Position numbers and translations under genes: made by a program
From: Deinandra increscens subsp. villosa
Lineage: Eukaryota > Streptophyta > Magnoliopsida > Asterales > Asteraceae
NCBI GenBank assembly: GCA_039602395.1
Contig: JBCNJP010000023.1
Coordinates: 83,671,681 to 83,735,680 of the forward strand
Reading direction: 5' to 3'
Length of the DNA: 64,000 bases
Shown here: positions 21,634 to 31,333 of the stretch, piece after piece
Position numbering within the stretch: position 1 is the stretch's first letter
Layout of the letters: the number at the start of each line of letters is the position of its first letter
The notes under the pieces: generated by a model
Told to the model about the DNA's origin: nothing
The model's database searches: none
The model's input: the letters and a program-made list of their open reading frames with translations, nothing else

Positions 21634-24329
21634 GGGGGGAAAATCTCATTATAATCAATACCTGCCCTTTGTGTAAAGCCCTTTGCCACCAATCTGGCTT
21701 TGTACCTTGGATCAGTAACCCCTTCAATCCCTTCTTTGATTTTATACAGCCACTTGCACTTCACAGTTTTCTGATCTTTGGGCCTATTTACCAGGACCCA
21801 AGTTTTGTTCTTATTTAAGGAATCCATCTCCTCTTTCATAGCATTATGCCACTGATCACTCTCCTCTGACTCAACAGCATCTTGGAAATTCAATGGTTCA
21901 TTTATACTTTCCAACTCAGCCACATTGAATACATAGGCTGCAAGATTACCATCAGTTCTATACTTTGCAGGAGTCACCTTTTGCCTTCTTGGCCTATCTT
22001 TGGCTATGCTATATTCACTGGTTTGTTCACTGGCTTGTTGACTACTATCCCTTTCTTCACCTGTTTGATTAACAGTGCCTAACTCCACCTCAGTTTGAAC
22101 TCTCTTCTCAGGTAACTCCACCTCAATTTCAATTCTCTGGTTATTAGGCACAACAGGTAACTCCACAACTGGTAACTCAGTCACTGATTTACCAGCCAAA
22201 TGATCCTTGTACATATAGTCTTCTTTAAACACTACATCTCTACTAATGATCACTTTGGGCCTACCATCATCTAGTCTCCACAATCTATATCCCTTCACCC
22301 CTTCAGGGTATCCCAACACAACACACTTTTGGGCTCTAGGATCCAATTTCCCTGTGGTGACATGAGCATAGGCTAAAGAACCAAATACCCTGAGATGACT
22401 CGAGTCAGGTTTATCCCCTGTCCATTTTTCCATAGGAGTCACCAAATCAATAGCAGAAGATGGACTTCTGTTAATGAGGTAAGCAGCAGTATTTAAATCC
22501 TCTGCCCAAAACATTTTTGGAAGACCAGAGCTTGACAACAAACACCTTACTTTGTTAAGTAAGGTTCTGTTCATCCTTTCCACAAGCCCATTTTGCTGTG
22601 GTGTACCAGCAACTGTCTTGTGTCTCCCAATGCCATGTTCACTGCAAAACTCATTAAACAACCTGTTACAAAACTCCAGACCATTATCTGTTCTCAGCCT
22701 TTTAACCTTCTTACCTGTTTGTGTTTCTACCAATGATTTCCATTCCTTAAATTTGGACAATGTCTCATCCTTTGATTTTAACACATACACCCATAGCCTT
22801 CTTGAAAAGTCATCTATGATTGATAAGAAATACACTGCTCCTCCAATGGAACTTGTTCTGGCAGGCCCCCACAAATCAGCATGCACATATTCTAAGATTT
22901 CTTTAGTAATATGCTTTCCTCTCCCAAATTTTACTCTATGTGACTTTCCTAGGACACAATGTTCACAAAAACCAACATCACAACCCTTTAGGCATTTCAC
23001 TAACTCCTGTTTGTGTAATTCAGACAACCCTTGGGTGCTTATGTGTCCTAACCTTAAATGCCATAACATAGCATTTGACCCCTTTTTAGATTCAGCCACA
23101 TTTGTAGTGTTTATCATTGCAGTGCCATCAAGGAAATATATATTATTACTTTTCCTTGTACCACTAAGAACAGTAATAGCACCCCTACTAATCTTAGCTT
23201 TCCTGTTTTGCAATTTGACAGCATAACCACTACATTCTAATGTACCAAGAGATATAAGACTTCTCTTAAGATTTGGAATGTACCTCACATTGTGCAGTTC
23301 CACTTCTGTGCCATTATCCAATTGAAGACATACTTTTCCTATGCCTTTGATTTCACATGGCCTGTCATCACCCATTTGAACAATTCCAAGATCTTCTATC
23401 TTTAATTCAATGGAGAACTCCTTCTTGGGTGTCATATGGAAAGAACACCCAGAATCTAGCACCCACTGCAGTTTCACTTCTTGACTTGAAACCATCAAAA
23501 CTTCAGAACTTTCATATCCATCTGACTCAGCCTCTGATGTATAGCCATTCATTTTTGGAGTTGATCCTTGATAACCTTGTCCCTGATCCTTTTTCTTCTT
23601 CCTATCAGGGCAATCCTTTTTGAAGTGTTTGTCAGATTGACAAATGTAACATCTCCTCTTAGACTTAGATTTTGACCTTGGCTGTCCCTTGAACTTTGAC
23701 TGTCTTGATTCAGTTCTACCTCTTACAAACAGACCATCAGCCACTTCCTCCTTTACCTCATTATTTTTCTTATGAAGTTCCTTGGAATTTAAGGCAGCCA
23801 AGACTTCCTCCATGGTCAACGTATCCCTTCCAAACATAAGAGTATCCACCAAGTGTTCATAACTGCTTGGCAGCGATGACAAGAACAAGATAGCTCTATC
23901 TTCATTCTCAATTGTGACATCAATATTTTCCAGGTCCAAAGTCAGCCTATTGAACTCATCAATGTGACTTTCTAGAGTAACACCTGTTGACATCTTGAAA
24001 GAGTACAACTTCTTCTTCAAGTATAACCTATTGGCCAGTGACTTAGTCATGTACAACTTCTCCAACTTTGCCCACACATCAGGCGCTGTGAGTTCTTTTG
24101 AAACTTCCCTCAGTACTCGATCTCCCAGGGACAAAATTATGGCGCTGTGAGCTTTCTCCATCATCTCCTTCTTTTTCTTCTCGGTCAATGCCTCTGGTAA
24201 GTTCTCTTCTCCCTTCAAGGCATCAACCAGACCCTGGTTTACTAAGATTGCACGCATCTTCAAACGCCACAGATTGAAGTCGTTCCTGCCATCAAATTTG
24301 TCGATGTCAAATCTGGCAATTGACCCCAT
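21612..24329 (-). CDS. Copia Gag-Pol, Gag through integrase and start of RT
   Basis: 905 residues starting MGSIARFDIDKFDGRNDF. Gag occupies about residues 1-220, with the zinc knuckle CYICQSDKHFKKDC (C-X2-C-X4-H-X4-C) near 230. Protease has WVLDSGCSFHM (catalytic D-S-G) near 290. The GAG-pre-integrase zinc region reads MLWHLRLGH then CEHCVLGK. Integrase follows with HADLWGP, TDNGLEFCN and GTPQQNGLVERMNRT (D, D, E). The start of reverse transcriptase (WVLVNRPKDQKTVKCKWLY, ARLVAKGFTQRAGIDYNEIF) then runs out of frame at a C run. The normal continuation (..FSPVVKH) appears in the overlapping next frame (ends 21633), so a single base has been lost. This could be a true mutation or a homopolymer error. 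Confidence 0.9.
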   Translation of the reverse strand: MGSIARFDIDKFDGRNDFNLWRLKMRAILVNQGLVDALKGEENLPEALTEKKKKEMMEKAHSAIILSLGDRVLREVSKELTAPDVWAKLEKLYMTKSLANRLYLKKKLYSFKMSTGVTLESHIDEFNRLTLDLENIDVTIENEDRAILFLSSLPSSYEHLVDTLMFGRDTLTMEEVLAALNSKELHKKNNEVKEEVADGLFVRGRTESRQSKFKGQPRSKSKSKRRCYICQSDKHFKKDCPDRKKKKDQGQGYQGSTPKMNGYTSEAESDGYESSEVLMVSSQEVKLQWVLDSGCSFHMTPKKEFSIELKIEDLGIVQMGDDRPCEIKGIGKVCLQLDNGTEVELHNVRYIPNLKRSLISLGTLECSGYAVKLQNRKAKISRGAITVLSGTRKSNNIYFLDGTAMINTTNVAESKKGSNAMLWHLRLGHISTQGLSELHKQELVKCLKGCDVGFCEHCVLGKSHRVKFGRGKHITKEILEYVHADLWGPARTSSIGGAVYFLSIIDDFSRRLWVYVLKSKDETLSKFKEWKSLVETQTGKKVKRLRTDNGLEFCNRLFNEFCSEHGIGRHKTVAGTPQQNGLVERMNRTLLNKVRCLLSSSGLPKMFWAEDLNTAAYLINRSPSSAIDLVTPMEKWTGDKPDSSHLRVFGSLAYAHVTTGKLDPRAQKCVVLGYPEGVKGYRLWRLDDGRPKVIISRDVVFKEDYMYKDHLAGKSVTELPVVELPVVPNNQRIEIEVELPEKRVQTEVELGTVNQTGEERDSSQQASEQTSEYSIAKDRPRRQKVTPAKYRTDGNLAAYVFNVAELESINEPLNFQDAVESEESDQWHNAMKEEMDSLNKNKTWVLVNRPKDQKTVKCKWLYKIKEGIEGVTDPRYKARLVAKGFTQRAGIDYNEIFPPWLNILL

Positions 24330-24389
24330 ATCTTCCTGCTTCTTGAATGATGAATCAACAATCGATCAATTCCTTCAATCGAGCCAGAA

Positions 24390-24401
24390 GCTCTGATACC
24401 A
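24390..24401 (-). other. Primer-binding site, initiator Met tRNA
   Basis: TGGTATCAGAGC on the minus strand, two bases inside the 5' LTR; the standard copia primer site. Confidence 0.9.
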
Positions 24402-24403
24402 AT

Positions 24404-24758
24404 TGTTGAGAATTTGAGCGGAATCGAATTCTAACACCACCGAAATGAACACCGATGAAACAAAGGAATTGAAAACGAAAGATAGAAACCTCAATGATCG
24501 GAACTTTTATTGATGAACAAAGAAAGAAGATTACAATGGAATTGGAATTTCTCACCCCCCCCCCCCCAATTCTACAGCTATGATCACATATATCTACCTA
24601 ATCGATTAACAACCTGAAATCAGAATTAACAGTAGTAACAAACTTAAGCTACCGATTAGTCCTTTTAGTCCCTGAGGTTTCAGAAAAATACAATCAAGCC
24701 CCTTCAAGTTTCTAACAGCTACTAACTTGTGCATAACAAAGTCAACCCAATATTAACA
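24404..24758 (-). repeat. 5' LTR, Tork-like copia element
   Basis: 355 bp; same sequence as the other LTR apart from a longer C run (14 versus about 7) and one missing base. As the promoter-bearing LTR it faces away from the NLR and transcribes toward lower coordinates. Confidence 0.95.
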
Positions 24759-24804
24759 AATCAACTGAACAAATCAATTTGAAATAAATAATATAAACTA
24801 TTAA

Positions 24805-27800
24805 CTAGATAGGATTATGATCTTCATCAAAGCCTCCCCATGAAATCAACCTAGCCATCCTAATATCCTTATATTGAATAGGATTAGATCGTTCCAATTG
24901 TACCTTTTGTTTTTTACCAAGTTGACTTCTTCGCCGGTGAGAAAGCATTAAACGAAACTGACCTTTCTGGTGGATAAATAGATGACAAAAAACAATACAT
25001 TATTAGTTAGTATCATACACATACATTTATATAATTAGCTAGAAATGGCATCTACCTTTATAATGGGCATTGGAACATAAACTCCTCAAAAAATCAAGAG
25101 AGTAAAGGAAGTATTCTCCGGATGTTAATTGGAAAGCCGAGAGATCACCACCAATAATATGGTTCCACGACTTGTAATAACCTAATGGATCTTCTTTCTC
25201 AACCTTTTCTTCAGTACTCATGATTTCGTCACGAACATCCATGCTTCCATAATCATATACAAAACTCATCTGAAACTTGCGTATAAGATCTTCACTACAC
25301 TTTTCAAGATTTATAGTAATCTTGTCACCAACTTCCATTTCATTCATCCCAAACATCCAATGGCTTAAAAAATATACTTTCCTCTCTCCACCTACAGAGA
25401 ATGATTTAATACAATGCTTGTATATCCAGGTCAGGTCCTTTGTAAGATTACAAATTTTGATCATTGGCAATTCAAACAATTCCCCCCTATAGCACACATT
25501 CAATCCTCTAACCTTGTAGGGTCTTGATGGGATGGTAAATGACATTAATGGCTTGTCGGACCTAACTATATCCCATTTCCTATGTATGCCTATCCATGGC
25601 CCCGTATGCCATGACCCCGTATAAATTGTGCTGAATATTCCAAATTCGTAATACATCTGTCAAGTATGAGAAAACATTAATCACTCTAAATAGTATATAC
25701 ACATTCACACAGAAGAAAGATACTTAAGTAATTAAATAGAAGAAACCTGGATTTGAGATTCCTCTGGTCCTCTATAATTACTATTAGTTACCATGCACCT
25801 CAATTCATAGAACTTCGACCACCTCCAACCCAAATTACACAATACATTTCTTTCAACCCCCGCCAAAGGTTGAATTTTAACCATTCCTTCGATTTCGAAT
25901 GAAGACGGTGCTAGTAAGTTCCTGTCTGCTATCAACATGAGTGCGGCCATTTCTGGATTGAAGGAAATTTTCCGAAGCAAATTCTTATAATCAGGTTTCC
26001 AACAATTATTATAAAGATTCAGCCGTCTTAATGTACATGGAGGATGCTCGACTGACGTCAACTTTAGACAGTTGCTCATACTAAGTGTCTGAAGCATAGG
26101 TAGGGTTCTCACACAATTTGACAGAGAAACAATAGGATTACCGTCTAAACATAAATCCTTTAACATATATAGACAACTAAAGTCCGAAGGAAATGCTTCA
26201 TTAGACATACTATTATTTGCAAGAGACAGCCTAACTAATGAGATCGGTAAAGATATCGCAAAGAACTTCGAATCATTTGGGATAGCCTCCACAGTGGCAC
26301 ATGATGAGTTTTGTAAGTGTATGCAAACGAATTTATCCTCCAACACTTCTGACAAATCCACATCCCTTTTCTTTATTGGAAGTTCAGGAAGATCACAACC
26401 ATCTAGTAATAATGTTTTCACCTTCTTTAACCTACCAATAGTTTTTGGAAGCTTTTTAAGCTTTTTGCAGTAGCTCAGATCAATGTAGACAAGTTCAATG
26501 GATTGATCAATCGATTCACAGATATCAATCAAACCTACGCATTTTATAACCATCAACCTCTGAAGTGCAGGGAGTTCGAAAAAGCCACTGATTCTATAAA
26601 GTTGTTCAGAGAAACTCAAAGTAAGAAGTTTCAATGATCCAAGCAACCTTTTATTTTTTGTGCACGAGCCAATTACCTATTAAAATATCCAGATAATATA
26701 ACGTTTAGTAAAGTGTATTAACAGAGCATCAAAGTTTATTGGCCTAGATGCTTCAAATTTCTTACCTTTTGCCTCTTCGCTGGAGGTTGTGGCTTACTAA
26801 AAGACATATCAAAGGATTCAATGTTGCTATAAGACAAGTCAAGGGCAACCAGATTCTCCATTGGTAAGTCTAAAGGTATAGACTTCAAAGGGAACCCATG
26901 CATACACAACCATCTTAATCTTTTAGGAAAATTCTTATAAGAGCCACTAAGTTGCACAAAATTAAGTTGTAGTAGCATTAGATTATGCATCTTACTTAAT
27001 GCAGATGTTTTTAACTCAACTGATCCACATAACATATCTCTCTCAAGCATTTTCATGTCTAGGACGAGGCCCTTGATATATCTTGTACCCTAAGAAGAAA
27101 ACAAAAAATAAAATTATAAACCTGCAGTAACTTTATATATAGATAATGAAAAGAAATGCAAATTGCACTATTGTTTAAGTATACGTGGCCTCTTACCTTG
27201 TTATCTTCCAACACGTTGAATGAGTCCTCATGACACCATAATCGACTACGCTCCTCACGCTTATCACGTGATTCTTGGCGTACTACATCTTTTCCCATCT
27301 CCTGAATTAATTGATGCATCATTAAAATGTTATCTGGGCCGATTGTAAGAAGGCATCTATCGATGAGATTTTTTATCCCTGCAGTAGTCCGGATACCACA
27401 TGAGTTCAATACTGTTTCAGAAAAAAGTCTATCTTTCTGAACAAAAAAACAAGCAATATGCTTAAACAGTTCCTTGTCATTGTTGGATTGCACTGAGTCA
27501 AAGCTCATTTGCAAGGCCTTCATAATGTGTGAATCAGGTTCTTCCTTCAGCCCTGTTACGCAATCCTCCCATTCAGCTACCGTTTTGTTATATAGGGACT
27601 CGGCCAAGACTTTAAGAGCCAATGGATGTCCTTCACAATAAGCCATAACCTGTTTTGCAACTTTTTCATAACCTTCCTTGAGACGGTGGCTCATGAATGC
27701 ATGATGACTTAAAAGTTGTAACGATGCTTCTGTATTTAAGCCTTCAAGTAAAAGCTTTGTATGTTTGGGTTTGACTTTTGGATTGATCGGTGCATATCTC

Positions 27801-28328
27801 TCTGTTAATGATGCGTCTTTGGTGGTTATTATAATTTTGCTTCCAGGATAAAAACCTTGCTTTCCGAGTAGCTCATGCAACTGGTCGATGCTATCAATAT
27901 TATCAAGAACGATAAACACCTTCTTACGATTTAGTCCATTCTCGATCATAGATCTGTACGCCAAAGTATGATGAGCTTGAATCTGATTTGTTTTTGATAT
28001 GTCACCTAACAGTTGTTTTTGTAGATCAAGTAGTCCATTAACTTGTGCTACACATTTCTCGCTGACACCTTCAATGAAGCTGATTTTGTGGAACAAACGG
28101 TATTGTAACGCATGGACATGTCTAGCCAAAGATGTCTTTCCGATCCCTCCCATACCAAATATGGTGAGAATGTCTGCGTTATGTGAAGACCCATCTTTCA
28201 ACCATGAAGTAATGAATTCAATGGAATCTTCCATCCCAAAAAGTAATGGTAGAGTACTATGGAGGTCATGTCCACCTAACCTACGGTGGATGTTTGTTAC
28301 GATCTCCTCAATAAATTCGGTCTCTTTC
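24805..28328 (-). CDS. TIR-class NLR immune receptor, NB-ARC, LRR and C-JID exons (no TIR exon seen)
   Basis: Five exons with GT..AG borders on the minus strand: 27197-28328, 26766-27089, 25747-26676, 25054-25656 and 24805-24962 (last acceptor uncertain). Joined, the first four are in phase 0. NB-ARC: P-loop GMGGIGKTSLA, kinase-2 VFIVLDNID, RNBS-B GSKIIITTKD, GxP CEGHPLALKVL, RNBS-D IACFFVQKD, MHD-equivalent MMHQLIQEMG. The exon-2/3 join reads NK-GTRYIKGLVLDMKM, typical of TNLs. LRR exons follow (LPKTIGRLKKVKTLLLDGC). The exon at 25054-25656 resembles the post-LRR C-JID domain (YEFGIFSTIYTGSW, IRGLN-like RGLNVCY, LSHWMFG). Such proteins detect pathogen effectors. Odd points: no TIR exon within about 1.7 kb upstream although the first exon starts with a TIR-NB linker, kinase-2 N for D, and MHQ for MHD. 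Possibly truncated, or with a distant first exon. Confidence 0.8.
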
Positions 28329-29770
28329 CTAAATTTAATGTAGTTAAGTGAGAATTAAAAAATATATATATAAAAATCCAATGTTATCTATATTCTAAAT
28401 TCTAAACTATATAATAAAGCAAAAGATGACCACCAAAAAGGGCCACAAAAATACCACAACCCTTCTTACGTAAAAAGGGTATATCGCGTTTTTGTTATCT
28501 GCAACAGCATATATATGACCACATATCTAAATTTACTAATATGTAACAGAGTTGTATTTTACTGCTCAGGCTATATCCGGTTTAGCTTTCTTTCTTTCTT
28601 TCTGTTCTATGTTTTTTTAAGAACTGCAATCTTTTTATCATGTTTTTAAGTAGATATTTTGTTAACTGATTTTACATTTTCGGCACGCATTTAACTGCTC
28701 TATAACTTCTCATTTACAACAACAACAAACTGATCAATGGGCGTTTATAGTTAATTAACCAGGGTTGCCTTTGGTGTGGTCAAGTGGGTCATCAAACACT
28801 GGAGGTTTGTTACTCAAAGAGAGCTACCGTTTATTGTCAAACAAAATTATGCAATACCCTTTGCAGCCTCCTCAAGTGAGATTTTTTACCAAAATATTTA
28901 ATACAAATGTACATTTCAAGGTATAAACTTTTCTTTGTTCTTTCTTCTATAAAAGTGTTGATATCTATTAGCATATGTATAAAAAGTGGACTGAATCTTT
29001 CTATGTGGTAATTTGTTGCTGCCGTAGATCTTATTTGTTTTATGTTTTTATCCATAAAATATGTTTCTGTACAGAGATTTGGCCAACTTAAAATCATATA
29101 ACTTAATGTTTCTGTACAGAGATTTGCCCAACTCAAAATCATATAACTTAAACATTATAAGCCTAATAGCTTCCGTCAACTAAAAAAATACTAATAACAC
29201 TACTTTACGTCCCAATATACCCTTGGTCTGAGGCAAATAAATTAATAAAGATGGGAAAATTGTTGTTGCTTGGTTAAAAAAAAGGGGGGGGGGGGATGTC
29301 CCATATGTAAAGCAGATATTCTTTAAAAAGCCTATTTTCTATGAATTATGGATATATGCCTCTTATCATGTGTAGTCAACCTGGTTGAAAGCCCATACAA
29401 AAAGAAACATGTATGAAAATCAAAAAATTAGCTGACAACCTGTAATAATTACACCTTAACAAATTACCAAAGTACCAAACCATAAATGACTTAGTCAAAG
29501 GTTTGACACATGTGCTTTGTTCACAACCTGGCTTTAAACATATAAACATATATAGGATAACTTACTATAGGATTAAGCTTCATCCAATTTCCATCCTCAA
29601 AGTTCAAGTTATTAATAGCCATGTTTTGTAGAAGTGTGTTTAAACAAGGTAAAAACAGATAATTCTTTATAGCCATTGATTTATAAAATTAATGGAGTAG
29701 ATATCATCCTATGTTTTTAAATAAAATGTGTTTTTAGTAGATTTAAACCCCCTAGAATTATATATCTAAC
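28329..29770 (-). other. Upstream region or first intron of NLR copy 1
   Basis: No TIR-domain coding sequence was found on either strand. An ORF of 101 codons (28837-29142) owes its start to a 45-base tandem duplication and has no domain. A G run lies near 29284-29295. The whole region recurs at 56624-58000 with small indels. Confidence 0.6.
29063..29152. repeat. 45-bp tandem duplication
   Basis: Two units beginning 'gtttctgtacagagatttg' (29063-29107 and 29108-29152). They differ at about three positions. Also present in the duplicated copy near 57341-57430. Confidence 0.85.
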
Positions 29771-30067
29771 CAGGGGCGGACTTAAGAAGGAGGATTATAT
29801 ATCTAACCAGGGGCAGACTTAAGAAGGAAGCAGGCTAGCGCTCGCTACCCTTGAACTTTTACAGCGATGTGTAATTTTTTTAAATTTTTTTTACGTTTTC
29901 AGTATTTCGTTACCCCTGGAATGATTTTTTCCGCTACCCCTGAAAATATTTTACGCTACCTTTCGAACATTTTTATGGTTTTTATTTCGGACTCTACATG
30001 AAAATAAGATCGAAAGCCCGTTAATTAATTAAAATGGAACAACTAACAGGTTTGTGCAATTTAAAAA
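29771..30067. mobile_element. hAT-type MITE, right half deleted
   Basis: Starts CAGGGGCGGACTTAAG after TATCTAAC (29763-29770), exactly as the complete copy at 58001-58534. It breaks at about 30067, where LTR sequence begins. A 37-base duplication of the left end plus its flank is shared with the other copy. Confidence 0.8.
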
Positions 30068-30598
30068 CTAGTATTAAGTGAGAATCAGTATCAGCCCTCT
30101 GGCGTGAGAATCAGCCCTCCGGAGAGGGACCTCTGTATCAGCCCTCTGGCGTGAGAATCAGTGATTCGCATAATAGAAACTAGTATTAAGTGAGAATGAG
30201 AGTGGTAGAGATCATGTACCTCAAACGGTGATCCATAGCTCACTATTTATAGACTCACCATTAAGGTTTCTTGGGAGGTAAGTGATGTCAGTGTGTGTAG
30301 GACACGGTGGGTGAAGGAATAACTCAGGTGTTTCTCTGCTACGCGTGTCACCTTCTAATTGGTCAGGGACCACATGCAGAATGTAGGTTTGTTATGGTGG
30401 GGACCACTCCTTGGTGGAGAATTTAATGCATAACGGTCTGTGAATGTGGGCATGTGCCCTTTACGCGCACACGTACTTTAGCCTTTTTTCCATAAGTCAA
30501 GAGTGTACTTATGGGCAAGCCCAATTGAGATGGCCTTATTGGGCTTGGAACAGATTGGGCTTGAGCCCAGTGGATAGGTTTGGTGCCTATCCTCTTCA
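30068..30598 (-). repeat. 3' LTR of the Tat element, truncated and rearranged
   Basis: Matches the inner part of 41177-41787 up to 'cctcttca'. Its first about 200 bases are missing. The junction region (30068-30190) repeats 'tatcagccctctggcgtgag' in a patchwork, as left by repair synthesis. A polypurine tract (CTAGGGAAGAC, minus strand) lies at about 30599-30612. Confidence 0.85.
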
Positions 30599-31049
30599 AG
30601 TCTTCCCTAGTTCTGTGCGTAAGTATTAGCGCGGAACTAAAAGAGTGAAGCCTGGCGGGATGTTTTTAGAGTATCAACAGCTTTTAGAAACTGCTTTAGA
30701 GATTTGGCGAACCATTTCCCTTACGCGGCTCGTTTACTTTGGCGGAGGGGTTTTGGCCACTTTTGCGAGGAGATTGCAGTAATAATTGCTTTTCATGATG
30801 ACCGCGGGGAGTTGTTGGCGCCGGACATCAGTCTTTAATAATCTGCAAGTCATTTACTTCTCTTCAGGGAGTAAATGCGGACAACGTTGTTGTAGTGAAG
30901 GAATTTTCATTTAATTTTGATGATTAGAATTAAATAAGAATTTTTTGAAGATAGAGGAACAACAACGTTAAATTTTGGTAACCAAACGTCAGCCGTCACC
31001 ACTGTTTTCCGGCGATGGTGGGACGTCATCCTACAAGTTACTGTTGCGT

Positions 31050-31210
31050 AGGGGGCACGTGTCAGTTGGGGAGCACAAACGATTTCTTTATAGCTTTTCA
31101 CTACTGTCTCTGCCACGTGTCAGAATCCTCACACATTACCGATAAGAATTCTACGGTTGAGATTGCGCAGATTTAAACAGTTTTCGAGTATTTAAACCTT
31201 TCTCCCTCCA
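31050..31210 (+). promoter_or_regulatory. Promoter-like region of the antisense gene with two ABRE/G-box sites
   Basis: The 10-mer CACGTGTCAG occurs twice (31056-31065 and 31114-31123). It contains the G-box CACGTG and the abscisic-acid-response core ACGTGTC, bound by plant bZIP factors. TATA-like 'atttaaac' stretches follow near 31170-31197, then a pyrimidine-rich leader and an ATG in good context at 31334. Function is inferred from motif arrangement only. Confidence 0.4.
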
Positions 31211-31333
31211 TTTTTATTTTTTATCTTCTTCTTCGATCAAACCCTAGAATTTTTCTCTGCAGTTCTTCTCCGTTCTTCCTTCTTTCTTCTTTTTCTTAGC
31301 AAAAACTCTTCTTTCCTTTATCATTTTTTTGCC

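Larger units (their letters stand above)
19844..24758 (-). mobile_element. Young Ty1/copia element, Tork-like, near-intact
   Basis: LTRs at 19844-20193 and 24404-24758 are flanked by a perfect TSD AATCA (19839-19843 and 24759-24763). The LTRs differ only in the length of one C run and one single-base indel that I could see, so the insertion is very recent. Inside are an initiator-Met-tRNA primer site (TGGTATCAGAGC), a Gag-Pol frame, and a polypurine tract (AAAGGTGGAGAT) next to the 3' LTR. One base change breaks Gag-Pol. The element lies in the same orientation as the NLR gene and starts 41 bases after its stop codon. Confidence 0.95.

Noticed and set aside
28837..29142. 101-codon minus-strand frame upstream of the NLR
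   Set aside because: No domain; its start is an artefact of a 45-base tandem duplication. Not a TIR domain.
29566..29622. Possible short first coding exon of the NLR (19 codons, strong GTAAGT donor, minus strand; repeated in copy 2)
   Set aside because: Its end is in phase 0, but the next exon needs two bases from the previous one, so it cannot be joined to the NB-ARC exon in frame.
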